Assembly (NCBI RefSeq): GCF_010470675.1
Contig: NZ_VOIQ01000008.1
Location: 26,243-90,242 of the forward strand
Direction of reading: 5' to 3'
Length of the DNA stretch: 64,000 nt
DNA from: Desulfovibrio sp. JC010
Lineage (GTDB): Bacteria > Desulfobacterota > Desulfovibrionia > Desulfovibrionales > Desulfovibrionaceae
Positions within the stretch are counted from its first letter, which is position 1, and each line of letters opens with the position of its first letter. A program made the position numbers and the translations under genes. Shown here in pieces: positions 1-8,542 of this stretch. The notes under the pieces were generated by a model. The model saw only the letters and a program-made list of their open reading frames with translations, made no database searches and was not told the DNA's origin.

Positions 1-19
1 CCCCAGCCGCCGGAGGCAT
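1..19. repeat. Truncated end of the dispersed intergenic element
   Basis: The window opens inside a copy of the element family found at 24.9, 25.1, 29.8, 30.8, 32.0, 39.8 and 54.3 kb. The visible part is the terminal GCCGCCGGAGGC module. The rest lies outside the window. Its GGAGG is about 22 nt before the first start codon, too far to act as a normal SD. Confidence 0.6.
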
Positions 20-38
20 AACTACCTAAAATAATTAT

Positions 39-320
39 ATGGCCCGTAGAAAAAGAAAACCGCGTCCGCGTCCTTTGCCCCCGCCGCCGGAAAATTCCAG
101 CCGCATGTATATCCAGATTGCGCCATCTGATATCGCAATCTTTCGATTTCTCATGGAGGCCGTGGACAACCTCGCCCTTTTTACTATTGCTGATAGATTC
201 AAAGGAATCCTGCTGCTGCGCTACAGCCCGCATCAGGAGCGGGAATTCCGGGAATTCATGAACGGAATGAAGCAGGAAATAGACATCAAATTCCTGCCCA
301 ATCCTTCCGATTCAGCATAA
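39..320 (+). CDS. Small conserved protein, DUF4911-like
   Basis: A 93-residue protein. The first 20 residues are basic and proline-rich (alternating R/K/P), followed by a compact alpha/beta domain of about 70 residues (MYIQIAP near residue 23 to the C-terminus). This looks like the DUF4911 family of sulfate reducers, from memory and without a search. No catalytic motif, signal peptide or membrane segment is visible. It is followed by a strong terminator, so it ends a transcription unit whose upstream part is outside the window. Function unknown. Confidence 0.6.
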   Translation: MARRKRKPRPRPLPPPPENSSRMYIQIAPSDIAIFRFLMEAVDNLALFTIADRFKGILLLRYSPHQEREFREFMNGMKQEIDIKFLPNPSDSA

Positions 321-345
321 GCAATATACATTATTTCACTACACC

Positions 346-378
346 AGCCCGGTGCGTTATCGCGCCGGGCTTTCATTC
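346..378 (+). terminator. Rho-independent terminator after the DUF4911-like gene
   Basis: An 11-bp stem (346-356 with 361-371, one G-U pair) with a TTAT loop is followed by a T-rich stretch. Confidence 0.8.
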
Positions 379-410
379 TTTCATATCAATATCAACAAAC
401 ATGAAATTAA

Positions 411-451
411 ATTCATATTTATTGACAATATGAATATGAATTTATATTCAT
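411..451. promoter_or_regulatory. Two overlapping-range palindromes, probable TetR auto-operator
   Basis: Two perfect inverted repeats lie directly before the TetR gene: ATTCATATT (411-419) with AATATGAAT (427-435), spacer 7, and ATGAATAT (430-437) with ATATTCAT (444-451), spacer 6. The AT-rich block also contains TTGACA-like and TATTCAT/TAAAAT hexamers, so a bound repressor would cover the promoter. Autoregulation is inferred from the position typical of TetR operators. Confidence 0.6.
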
Positions 452-480
452 AAAATACATTTATAAATAACGGAGAGATC

Positions 481-1089
481 ATGACACGATCACCGGTTCA
501 GAAGAGAAGCAGGGAAAAGAAACGTAAGATCATTGTGGCCGGGATGAAGCTGTTTTCGGAGAAAGGATTCCACGAAACAGGAGTTACAGAGTTGGCCGCT
601 GAAGCAAAGGTTTCAGTGGGGACTTTCTACAGCTATTTCAGAGACAAAAAAGACCTGCTGGATCAGGTTGCTGAAACATATGCGGCCAGTATTACCAAAG
701 GTGTTTACGGAAATTTTGCAACGAACGCCCCCTATGACAAAAGCCCGCAAAAGATTGTTGAATACATTACCCAGACCGCACGGCAGGCCCACTCCCTCTC
801 AACTGAACTGCACCGCGAAATGCTGGCCCTGAAAAACAGGGAAGCATTGATGGCTGAGCTGGATAAATCAATTGTGGAATCACTTCAGCACGGTGTGAGT
901 GAAATATTGAATAATTGCGCTGATAAAATCAGGGTGAAAGACATTGACCTGAGCGCACGGCTGGTTTGTGGTGCCATTGAAGAAACCATGCATCGCTGCC
1001 TGCTTGAAAACGAAGAACCGGACATGGAAAAAGCTTTTGAAGAGCTGACAGAAATGTGTACCGGGTACCTTTTCAAAAGCAGTAAATAG
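481..1089 (+). CDS. TetR/AcrR family transcriptional regulator
   Basis: A 202-residue protein with the TetR N-terminal helix-turn-helix at about residues 14-60 (KIIVAGMKLFSEKGFHETGV, then VSVGTFYSYFRDKKDLL), followed by an all-helical ligand-binding and dimerisation domain of usual length. The ATG follows a CGGAGAG ribosome-binding site at good spacing. The upstream palindromes suggest autorepression. It converges with murI and has no adjacent efflux or enzyme gene, so its ligand and targets cannot be named. Confidence 0.88.
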   Translation: MTRSPVQKRSREKKRKIIVAGMKLFSEKGFHETGVTELAAEAKVSVGTFYSYFRDKKDLLDQVAETYAASITKGVYGNFATNAPYDKSPQKIVEYITQTARQAHSLSTELHREMLALKNREALMAELDKSIVESLQHGVSEILNNCADKIRVKDIDLSARLVCGAIEETMHRCLLENEEPDMEKAFEELTEMCTGYLFKSSK

Positions 1090-1102
1090 CTTGATAAGCA
1101 AG

Positions 1103-1933
1103 CTAAAGATCAACCACGCTAACGTTAGTCGGATCAATATCGATCCCCAGAAAACTCCCGCCCACAGCTGCAAACCGTTCAGCAGAATCCGTTGCCAGAA
1201 AACGGGTCCGCCCTTTACCTCCGGCCTGATTCAACAGACTCAGGCTGCTCAATGTGTTTTTTACTTTCAAAGCTGTTGTTTCAGCTGAATCCACAATGGT
1301 GATACCCGGCCCGGCAACATTGGCGATGGCTTCACGCAGTACCGGAAAATGGGTACAGCCCAGCACAAGGGTATCCGGGCCATTGCTGCCGAATTCAGCA
1401 AAAAGCGGATGCAAATAGCGGGCGGCGATGGCCTCCACCAACTCCCCGTCAGTCCAGCCCTCTTCAGCAAGCCCCACAAATAAAGGACAAGGCCGGGCAA
1501 TAATCTTTGCTTCGGGATGAAGTTCACAGATGGTATTCTGGTAAGCCTTGCCGTTTACCGTGCTCTCGGTGGCGATAACCGCGATATTACCGCTTCCGCT
1601 GGCAGCGCAGGCAGCAGCCGCACCGGGTTCAATCACCCCCACAACAGGGAGCGGCGCATATTCAGCGGCGAGTTTCTCAAGCGATACGGCAGTGGCTGTA
1701 TTGCAGGCAATAACTAGCATTTTAATGGATCTGGAAACAAGAGCGTTCCCGGCCTGAAAAGCATAACGCACAATTGAGTCGGCACTTTTGGAGCCGTAAG
1801 GCACCCGGGCCGTATCTCCCAGATAAAGATAGTTTTCCCCGGGCATCAACTCCCGCAAGGCCCGCAGGACGGTTAATCCTCCCACACCGGAATCAAAAAC
1901 ACCGATGGGCAGGCCGGATTTTTCAATGGACAC
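1103..1933 (-). CDS. murI: Glutamate racemase
   Basis: A 276-residue cytoplasmic cofactor-independent racemase that supplies D-glutamate for peptidoglycan. The family signatures are present: DSGVGG (residues 14-19), the first catalytic cysteine in ACNTATA (Cys77) and the second in GCTHFP (Cys193). Length is normal for the family. The gene is monocistronic and converges with the TetR gene with only about 13 bp between stops. Confidence 0.95.
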   Translation of the reverse strand: MSIEKSGLPIGVFDSGVGGLTVLRALRELMPGENYLYLGDTARVPYGSKSADSIVRYAFQAGNALVSRSIKMLVIACNTATAVSLEKLAAEYAPLPVVGVIEPGAAAACAASGSGNIAVIATESTVNGKAYQNTICELHPEAKIIARPCPLFVGLAEEGWTDGELVEAIAARYLHPLFAEFGSNGPDTLVLGCTHFPVLREAIANVAGPGITIVDSAETTALKVKNTLSSLSLLNQAGGKGRTRFLATDSAERFAAVGGSFLGIDIDPTNVSVVDL

Positions 1934-2084
1934 TCGATTACCCCGCTACATATTCATTTTCAACTGACGGTTTTTGTTGACATTTTTATATGAACTATTC
2001 AATGATATACTCAGTCTAACAATTTATACAATTCCCTCCAGCCTGCAATAATGCTGACTGAACCGGAAAACAGTGGAGCATATT

Positions 2085-2567
2085 ATGGAAGAACGCAAGA
2101 TGACAATCTTTGGAGTCGGACTAAAAATCTTTAAACCAACCATCATCTACGGCCTCGCCGCGTTGATCATCACCCTGATCTTTCCCAGAATATTCCTGAT
2201 GACTTTCCTGCCCAGTGCGGCCTTCAACATTCTGGGCGGAATGCTGCTGGGTATCGGTATCGCATTTCTTTTTATCAGCGGAGTCACCGTAAAAAAAGCC
2301 GTAGCCGAACAGCGGCTGGAAACCACCGGAACTTTCTCTATTGTGCGCAACCCGCTCTATTTTGCATGGATAGCCTTCATCTTCACCGGCAGTGCCATCG
2401 CCACACAGGCATGGCTCCTCTTTGGAATGTGCGGGATAGCTTACTATAAATTCCTGCACCACATCCCGGAAGAGGAAAACATGCTCGAAGAAGCCTTCGG
2501 CAAGGAATATCTTGAATATAAAAAGCAGGTTCCATCCATCGTACCGAACCTTAAAGAGTTTCTCTAG
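2085..2567 (+). CDS. Isoprenylcysteine carboxyl methyltransferase-like membrane protein
   Basis: A 160-residue integral membrane protein with about four hydrophobic segments. The C-terminal half has the pattern of the ICMT/phospholipid methyltransferase superfamily: RNPLYFAW, a Glu-Glu pair (PEEENML), then FGKEYLEYKKQVP. These bind S-adenosylmethionine in known members. I chose ATG 2085, with GGAG 6 nt upstream, over the GTG at 2073. The substrate is not predictable. A strong terminator follows. Confidence 0.75.
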   Translation: MEERKMTIFGVGLKIFKPTIIYGLAALIITLIFPRIFLMTFLPSAAFNILGGMLLGIGIAFLFISGVTVKKAVAEQRLETTGTFSIVRNPLYFAWIAFIFTGSAIATQAWLLFGMCGIAYYKFLHHIPEEENMLEEAFGKEYLEYKKQVPSIVPNLKEFL

Positions 2568-2590
2568 AAAAGATCTAAACTAAATCATGA

Positions 2591-2621
2591 AAAAGTCCGG
2601 ACTTAAATCCGGACTTTTTTT
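2591..2621 (+). terminator. Rho-independent terminator
   Basis: AAAAGTCCGG and CCGGACTTTT pair around an 8-nt loop, followed by a T tract. The T tract is on the plus strand; the A-rich left arm would also allow use from the opposite strand. Confidence 0.85.
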
Positions 2622-2675
2622 GTGGCAATTTATCATGTTCACGATGGGCGCTTCAACTGAAACGCAAGGAACTTA

Positions 2676-3443
2676 TCATGTCCCGCCCGGACAGTGGTAG
2701 CGGGCGCGGTTTCGCGAAAAAGGAACCTTCTCGGCCCTGCTCTCAGGCAAGGCACAGGATTCAAATGTAGGCGCGTAACGGGTGGAGCTTTTTTCCATTA
2801 CAATACAAAACAAGTCTCGCGGCAGAGCACCCTCTTCAATACGCTCGATGGATTTGATTTTGAATCCGCTGGCCAGTCCGCGAAGTTTTTCTTCGCAAAA
2901 AAAATGAACTGCGAACTTGCCGATCTCATAAAGATTCTCACCCAGATGTTCTCCGGCCCGGTAATGGCGATCAAAAATGGATCTCACAGAATAGACCACC
3001 AGTCCGCCCGGCTTAAGTACCCGGTGAACTTCGCTTAAAGCGCAGGAAATTTCTGCCATGGTCAGTTCCATGCACAGCAGCATGTGCGAATAGCAGGCAT
3101 CATAAGATTCGGATTCAAAAGGAAGCGGTTTACGGATATCAAAGCAGCGGGGATCTACATAAGAAGTAAGGGAGGAGGAAGATGCTCTGGCGGCGATTTC
3201 GTCAACCGCCCTGCTGGAATAATCAAGTGCGGTAACAGTGATTCCGTCCTCAGCAAAAAGAAACGTATCCCGTCCCTGACCGCACCCGGTCTCCAGAACG
3301 GTTCGCACGTTATTTTCCTGAAACAGTTCAAGAGATTTTTGCGCAAGCAGACTGGGCTGTTGCCCGAAATAACTTTCAGACTCAGTAAAAACCTGATCCC
3401 AAAGCTCCTGCTGTGCTGTCAAAGCATTCATTACCGGCTTCAT
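2676..3443 (-). CDS. Class I SAM-dependent methyltransferase
   Basis: A 255-residue cytoplasmic protein with the Rossmann methyltransferase core: motif I VLETGCGQGRD (about residues 49-59), an acidic residue after strand 2 (VTALDYS), motif post-II FDIRKPLPF, and HRVLKPGGLVVYS near residue 145. The start has GGGAGGGG just upstream. The last 30 residues are a low-complexity basic tail. The substrate is unknown, and the gene stands alone between terminators and comM. Confidence 0.8.
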   Translation of the reverse strand: MKPVMNALTAQQELWDQVFTESESYFGQQPSLLAQKSLELFQENNVRTVLETGCGQGRDTFLFAEDGITVTALDYSSRAVDEIAARASSSSLTSYVDPRCFDIRKPLPFESESYDACYSHMLLCMELTMAEISCALSEVHRVLKPGGLVVYSVRSIFDRHYRAGEHLGENLYEIGKFAVHFFCEEKLRGLASGFKIKSIERIEEGALPRDLFCIVMEKSSTRYAPTFESCALPESRAEKVPFSRNRARYHCPGGT

Positions 3444-3534
3444 TACCCCTCCCTAGAAATAACCAGTAAGGTAGGTAATATTACAGCAAAGCAGACTTGG
3501 CAACAGCGGATGTGTGTCAATTCTGCCGCAATGG

Positions 3535-5061
3535 CTACCCCTGCCTGTCCATACTCCGGTAATTGATAGCCTCTGCCAGATGCGCAACCTGAATCATCTC
3601 CGCCCCGGCCAGATCGGCAATGGTCCGTGAAATACGCAGGATACGCGTGTAAGCACGGGCGGAAAGGCCAAGGCTACGCACTGCCTGCTCCAGAAAGCTG
3701 TGCTCAGCTTCACTCAGCTTGCAGAACTTTTCCAGCGATGAACCGGAAAGCTCACTGTTGGTCAGGATATCCATATCCTTGAAACGTTCGGCCTGAATCT
3801 CCCGCACCCGCTCAATATTGGCGCGCATGGAAGCTGAATCCAGCCCTGAGGAATCACGCAAATCCTTGTATTCCACAGCCGGGACTTCGATCTGCAGGTC
3901 AATGCGGTCCAGAAGCGGCCCGGAAAGCTTGGAACGGTAGCGGTTCACCGCCTGCGCCGAACAGGTACAGGCATGCCGTTCGTCAGTAAAATATCCGCAG
4001 GGACAGGGATTCATGGCCGCCACGAGCATAAAATCCGCCGGATATGAAAGGGACATGGCCGCACGGGAAATGGTTACCTCCCCGCCTTCAAGCGGCTGGC
4101 GCAGGACTTCGAGCACATTTTTTTTGAATTCCGGAAGTTCATCCAGAAAAAGAACCCCGCGATGGGCAAGGGAGACTTCACCGGGCTTGGGATATGCCCC
4201 GCCGCCGATGAGTCCGGCATCGGAAATGGTATGATGCGGAGCACGGAAAGGACGGGTGACCATGAGCGATTTATCCCGCTCCAGCTGACCGGAAACACTG
4301 TATATTTTGGTAACTTCCAATGCTTCCTCAAAAACCAGCGACGGCAGAACCGTGGGAATGCGCCGGGCCAGCATGGTTTTACCGCTGCCCGGAGGACCGA
4401 TGAACAGCAAATTGTGATTTCCTGCCGCCCCGATCTCGATAGCCCGCTTGGCGTGTTCCTGCCCTTTGACCTCGGAAAAATCCATACCGAAGGACTGCCG
4501 CCCGGACCAGAGCAGTTCCGTATCAACCGTGGCCGGTTCCAGATTTTCTTCACCGATAAGAAAATTCACCAACTGCGAAAGGGTCCCAACGCCGTAAACC
4601 GGAAGACCTTCCACCACTGCGGCTTCATTTACATTATCCGGGCTGACGATCAGCCCCCTGGCTCCCTTGCGCCGGGCTTCGATAGCCAGCGGAAGCACCC
4701 CGTGCACAGATTTTACCCCGCCGGAAAGGGAAAGCTCCCCGGCCAGAAACCAGCCTTCAAGCGCGGACTGATCAATGACGCCCGCCGCACCGAGCAGGGA
4801 CGCAGCCAAAGGCAGATCATATGCAGATCCGGCCTTGCGGATATCAGCCGGAGCAAGGTTCACGGTTATACGTGAAGGCGGGATGCGGTAACCTGAATTC
4901 TTGAGCGCGGAAAAAACACGTTCCTTGCTCTCCTTAACCGCGCCCTCAGCCAGACCGACCATGGTAAAAGCAGGCATGCCCTGCCGGGTCAGGTCCACTT
5001 CCAGATCGACTTTAAAACCGTCAATGCCCATGAGGGCTGCACAGGAAACTTTTGCTATCAT
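3535..5061 (-). CDS. comM: YifB/ComM-family AAA ATPase (Mg-chelatase-like)
   Basis: A 508-residue protein. Residues 1-170 form the S5-like N-terminal domain, followed by an AAA+ module with Walker A GPPGSGKT (near residue 223), a Walker B LFLDELPEF, an arginine-rich sensor region, and the C-terminal Mg-chelatase domain with the zinc-like cluster MNPCPCGYFTD...CTCS. Known ComM proteins are branch-migration helicases in natural transformation. The role in this organism is inferred. Length is full. Confidence 0.9.
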   Translation of the reverse strand: MIAKVSCAALMGIDGFKVDLEVDLTRQGMPAFTMVGLAEGAVKESKERVFSALKNSGYRIPPSRITVNLAPADIRKAGSAYDLPLAASLLGAAGVIDQSALEGWFLAGELSLSGGVKSVHGVLPLAIEARRKGARGLIVSPDNVNEAAVVEGLPVYGVGTLSQLVNFLIGEENLEPATVDTELLWSGRQSFGMDFSEVKGQEHAKRAIEIGAAGNHNLLFIGPPGSGKTMLARRIPTVLPSLVFEEALEVTKIYSVSGQLERDKSLMVTRPFRAPHHTISDAGLIGGGAYPKPGEVSLAHRGVLFLDELPEFKKNVLEVLRQPLEGGEVTISRAAMSLSYPADFMLVAAMNPCPCGYFTDERHACTCSAQAVNRYRSKLSGPLLDRIDLQIEVPAVEYKDLRDSSGLDSASMRANIERVREIQAERFKDMDILTNSELSGSSLEKFCKLSEAEHSFLEQAVRSLGLSARAYTRILRISRTIADLAGAEMIQVAHLAEAINYRSMDRQG

Positions 5062-5280
5062 TGAAATTCCGACCCTGAAAATTAGTATTTGTATTTATAA
5101 TCGGCTTTTTGATATCCGGTTTAAACGCTCAAGGCAAGAGAGACACTCAGAAGATACTCATTAAACATGACCTTTTTCAGCATGATTAATCCCGCCTATG
5201 ATTATTTTTGCCATTATCGCAGCCTACGTTTATATTATGTATGGAAGCAGACAACTTAACTCACTTAAAGGATCTGCAAC
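5062..5280. other. Intergenic region between comM and the radical SAM gene
   Basis: About 220 bp between divergent genes. AT-rich, with possible promoter hexamers for both directions. I see no strong hairpin, riboswitch or sigma-54 element here. Confidence 0.4.
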
Positions 5281-7350
5281 GTGAAAGTATATCTCATAAA
5301 AGCATCGGCTCCCGGCCTGTTTAAAGAATATAAAAAATACATGGGTGCACCCCCACAAAATATTTTTTCCCTTGCCGCTGCCACTCCACGCGGTGTGCAA
5401 GTGGACATGTGCGATGAAACGCAGGACATGAAGCCCAAAATGAACACGGACGCGGATGTCATCGTTATCTGTTTTCATACCCCGGACGCCATCCACGCCT
5501 ACAAACTGGCTGACAAATACCGCGGCAAAGGCAAAACCGTGGTCCTCGGCGGATTGCACGCATCATTCATGCCCGATGAAGCCCGGCAGCATGCTGACTC
5601 CCTGTTGATCGGTGAAGTGGAAGGAATCTGGACCAAGCTGCTCAAGGATTATAAAGCCGGAACACTTCAGAAACGCTACCAGCGCAGCAGCCCGGTGGAT
5701 ATGCCCAAACTGCGCCCCTACCCCACGGACATCATCCCGGTATCACGCTACAAGGGGATCTGGTCGGTGCTGGTCTCACGCGGCTGCGTTCACCGCTGTG
5801 AATTCTGCGTTATTCCGCCGTTCTTTAAAGGTAAATACCGTCTGCGTCCCATTGAAAATATTGTGGCGGAAATCAAGGCCGCCCCGGCAAAATGGTTCGA
5901 ACTGCACTCCGACAACCTTACTGCGGACCGCGACTATGCCATTAAGCTTTTCAAGGCCCTCAAGCCGTTGAACATCAAATGGGTGGGTGAATCGACCATC
6001 AAAATGGCGCAGGACGAAGAACTGCTCCGCCTTGCAGCGGAATCCGGCTGCGAACTGCTGCTGTTGGGTATTGAGACTCCCTCGGCAGATGCCCTGTCCA
6101 GTTCCGGAAAGAAATTTGTTTCCCCGGCGGAAGTCCGCACGGCAATCGATAAATTCCATGAATACGGGATCAAAATCACCTCTTCCATGATCTTCGGATT
6201 CGATTCCCACACCCCGGAAATTTTTCAGCAAAGCCTCGATTTCGTGAATGAGATCGGCATTGATGAAGTGGAATCGGTCATTCTCTGCCCCTTTGCCGGA
6301 ACTCCCCTCTATCACCGTCTGGAATCAGAAGACAGACTGCTGACCAAAGACTGGTCCAAGTATGATTGCAGTCAGGCCGTCTTCAAACCCAAAAACATGA
6401 CTGCGCAGGAACTTGATGAAGGAGCCACATGGTTCTGGAAACAGGTAAAAAAAAAGTCGCCGCTTTCCGGTGGTGGAGTTACCTCTGCAACTGGTAGCCG
6501 CTCAGGCAGAAACAACTCCGGGAGAAAGCCCAAAATGAATACAGGCTCAAACATCAAATGGAAGTCCATGCTGGCTCTGCTGCTGATCGGCGCAGCCCTG
6601 ATCATGGATATGCCGTGGCTCTGGGGGATACTTTTCCTGCTCTGGGTCATCATGGACCTTAAGAACAGGCAGACCTATCTGCTGGAAGATATTTCACGGG
6701 ACAGCAATCCGGTACTGTACTGGATAATCGTAACCATGTGGTTTGGATTCACATTGACTGCATTGAGCTGGCACCCGGCTGTATACGGGTATATTTACCA
6801 GTATTTACCGGAAAAAAGCTATAAAACCGGAAGCCTGCCGGAATCTCTCATACCTGCTATGCCACAGGGCATAAGGCTAACAGGTGTAAAGACCGCCCAT
6901 GCCTCGACTGAATTTCAGGAAATCAATTTCGGCATGAAGCTCAACATCCCGGAAAAGTGGGAGGTTTCACAGATAAAAACCGACAACGGCCCGGAAATCA
7001 GTGCTCGCGATCCGCAACATAGAGCGGACCTCACAGCCCTGCGCATCGACATGGGCGAGGAGCTTTCCGTGGCGGAAATAATGGGGATCATGGAAAACGA
7101 AATCAGCGCGGAAATTCCTTTTGTAAAACCGGAAAAGGGGACCGCTGTTTCCGGTTTCAACCCGCAGCATAAAAATTTTGAAATAAGTTTCAAAGAATAT
7201 AAGGGTGAACTGCACAAAGAAAAACTGAATGTGATCATCGGCTACGGAAAGCTGAACAATGATGCCTACGTGATTATCGGCATCTGCGGGTCCGATGATC
7301 CGCCCACGCGAAAAATTCTGCTCGCGATCATGGAATCATTCAGACCGTAG
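5281..7350 (+). CDS. B12-binding-type radical SAM protein fused to a membrane/periplasmic domain
   Basis: A 689-residue reading frame from a GTG codon with AAAGGA upstream. Residues 1-140 resemble a cobalamin-binding Rossmann domain (VVLGGLHASFMPDEA). Residues 160-380 are a radical SAM/Elp3 barrel with CVHRCEFC (Cys169, Cys173, Cys176). After residue 390 comes a low-complexity linker, then about three membrane helices (residues 424-505), then a probable extracytoplasmic alpha/beta domain. Soluble radical SAM enzymes do not normally carry such a tail. The junction is an A9 tract with a dnaX-type slippery heptamer, and an internal ATG (6535) with its own SD begins the membrane part, so this may be two genes joined in one frame. 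Substrate unknown. Confidence 0.75.
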   Translation: MKVYLIKASAPGLFKEYKKYMGAPPQNIFSLAAATPRGVQVDMCDETQDMKPKMNTDADVIVICFHTPDAIHAYKLADKYRGKGKTVVLGGLHASFMPDEARQHADSLLIGEVEGIWTKLLKDYKAGTLQKRYQRSSPVDMPKLRPYPTDIIPVSRYKGIWSVLVSRGCVHRCEFCVIPPFFKGKYRLRPIENIVAEIKAAPAKWFELHSDNLTADRDYAIKLFKALKPLNIKWVGESTIKMAQDEELLRLAAESGCELLLLGIETPSADALSSSGKKFVSPAEVRTAIDKFHEYGIKITSSMIFGFDSHTPEIFQQSLDFVNEIGIDEVESVILCPFAGTPLYHRLESEDRLLTKDWSKYDCSQAVFKPKNMTAQELDEGATWFWKQVKKKSPLSGGGVTSATGSRSGRNNSGRKPKMNTGSNIKWKSMLALLLIGAALIMDMPWLWGILFLLWVIMDLKNRQTYLLEDISRDSNPVLYWIIVTMWFGFTLTALSWHPAVYGYIYQYLPEKSYKTGSLPESLIPAMPQGIRLTGVKTAHASTEFQEINFGMKLNIPEKWEVSQIKTDNGPEISARDPQHRADLTALRIDMGEELSVAEIMGIMENEISAEIPFVKPEKGTAVSGFNPQHKNFEISFKEYKGELHKEKLNVIIGYGKLNNDAYVIIGICGSDDPPTRKILLAIMESFRP
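6447..6499 (+). other. A9 slippery tract, candidate -1 frameshift site
   Basis: In frame 0 the codons are GTA AAA AAA AAG, so the heptamer A AAA AAG sits in the same phase as the dnaX frameshift site. A -1 shift would read 13 more codons (ending CNW) and stop at TAG 6495-6497, giving a 405-residue soluble radical SAM protein. A weak 6-bp hairpin (GTTACC with GGTAGC) lies about 20 nt downstream. Programmed frameshifting, phase variation by A-tract length, and simple gene fusion are all possible. Confidence 0.4.
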
Positions 7351-7351
7351 A

Positions 7352-7387
7352 CCAAGCCCCTGCAGTTATTCAACAGCAGGGGCTTGG
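7352..7387. terminator. Hairpin between convergent genes
   Basis: A perfect 12-bp stem (CCAAGCCCCTGC at 7352-7363 with its complement at 7376-7387) separates the convergent radical SAM and flavin reductase genes. There is no clear T tract on either strand, so it may act as a bidirectional but weak terminator. Confidence 0.55.
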
Positions 7388-7409
7388 CTATTCACACAAA
7401 TCAACCAGC

Positions 7410-7985
7410 CTACTTCTTCAGCCGGTCCTTAAGCTCTTTACCGTCATGCCATGCCTTGCCGATCTTACGCCCGATAGCCCAGTAATGGTTATCAGGCATG
7501 GAAAGAGTCATGGGCTTGACCTTTTCAATATCGATGTAACCATCAGTCATGTACTTTTCTTCGGTCCATGTACCCATCAGTTCGCCGATGAACATAATAT
7601 TGGTGTCCAACTCAACAGTTTTTACCAGCTTGCATTCCATGGCAATGGGGCACTCCCTGATCAGCGGTGCTTTTTTGAGTTCACCGTAATGAAGATCAAA
7701 GAACTGTGATTTATCGACCCGCTTACCGGAAAGCAGTCCCATCACGTCGGTTTCGCGATGCATTCCTTCATGGGGGATGTTGATGGAAAACTCACCGCTT
7801 TCAACAATACCCAAGCCGGTTGCGTGATTCTTATTCACGGTAATGGCGAAAAGGCATGGCTGGTAGTTAACCCGTGTCAGCCATGCCAGAGCCATGAAAT
7901 TGGCCTTGCCGTTGTAATGGGTTCCGACAATAGACTGCGGTTCCGGTAAAATAAATGCGTTGTTTCCAATGTTGATTCGGCTCAT
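7410..7985 (-). CDS. Flavin reductase-like / FMN-binding split-barrel protein
   Basis: A 191-residue protein of the flavin reductase-like split-barrel family. The core reads IVGTHYNGKANFMALAWLTRVNYQPCLFAITVNKNHATG, typical of FMN-binding members related to flavoredoxin. The start ATG 7985 is chosen because AAGGAGA lies 6 nt upstream. It is downstream of and on the same strand as a MarR gene, with a palindromic operator in the 62-bp gap. It probably moves electrons via FMN or acts as a redox stress enzyme under MarR control. The physiological partner is unknown. Confidence 0.82.
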   Translation of the reverse strand: MSRINIGNNAFILPEPQSIVGTHYNGKANFMALAWLTRVNYQPCLFAITVNKNHATGLGIVESGEFSINIPHEGMHRETDVMGLLSGKRVDKSQFFDLHYGELKKAPLIRECPIAMECKLVKTVELDTNIMFIGELMGTWTEEKYMTDGYIDIEKVKPMTLSMPDNHYWAIGRKIGKAWHDGKELKDRLKK

Positions 7986-8000
7986 GACCTTCTCCTTTTG

Positions 8001-8026
8001 TTTGCACATACACGTGTATATACAAA
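8001..8026. promoter_or_regulatory. Palindromic MarR-type operator before the flavin reductase gene
   Basis: An imperfect 26-bp palindrome centred on ACACGTGT, running from TTTGCACATAC to GTATATACAAA, lies directly before the SD of the flavin reductase gene. Its outer TTTG...CAAA half-sites match the shorter palindrome at the MarR start, so the adjacent MarR protein is the likely ligand. Confidence 0.6.
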
Positions 8027-8047
8027 TGAAGTTTTAAAAAAATATGC

Positions 8048-8488
8048 CTATGCGTCTTCCAGCTTGCGCCCGGCCTCAAAAATAGCGGAGGTAAGCAGCT
8101 TGCCTTCCTCTTCACCCAGAATTTCACTGTAGCGGTGATAAAGTTCCTTCCAGCCGGCAGCGATGGGCTCCTGCAAGGCCATCCCCGCTTCAGTGGGATA
8201 AACCTTGGAAAGTTTGCCTTCTGTCCTGCGCTCCACAAATCCCTTCTTAGCCAGACTATCCACAAAACGGGTCACCGTGGACGGAGCAAGATGCAGGGCT
8301 GCGGTCAACTCCTTCTGGATAATCCCGGGATTCTCGTTAACCAGCATCATCAAAAAAGCATGGGCCGGAGAAATCCCGGTCTCGGCAAATGCTTCATCAG
8401 CAAGCCTGCCCACTACCCGGGACAAGGTATTCACCGAGAAGAAAAGGCAGCATTTAAGATAATCTGATACTTTGGGCTGGTCACTCAT
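8048..8488 (-). CDS. MarR family transcriptional regulator
   Basis: A 146-residue winged-helix regulator. The recognition region is IIQKELTAALHLAPSTVTRFVDSLAKKGFVERR (about residues 55-87), followed by the beta wing and C-terminal dimerisation helix. Two adjacent cysteines in LKCCLFFS (residues 12-13) could be a redox switch, but this is speculation. The start overlaps a palindrome ATTTG-N6-CAAAT (8487-8502), consistent with autorepression. No clear SD is present. It is likely co-regulated with the flavin reductase gene downstream. Confidence 0.85.
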   Translation of the reverse strand: MSDQPKVSDYLKCCLFFSVNTLSRVVGRLADEAFAETGISPAHAFLMMLVNENPGIIQKELTAALHLAPSTVTRFVDSLAKKGFVERRTEGKLSKVYPTEAGMALQEPIAAGWKELYHRYSEILGEEEGKLLTSAIFEAGRKLEDA

Positions 8489-8502
8489 TTGCACATACAA
8501 AT
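8487..8502. promoter_or_regulatory. MarR auto-operator
   Basis: ATTTG-N6-CAAAT overlaps the start codon of the MarR gene and shares its half-sites with the 8001-8026 palindrome. Confidence 0.5.
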
Positions 8503-8542
8503 ATCAACAGAGTCAGACATGGTCAAGCACTTTCCTGGCCCA

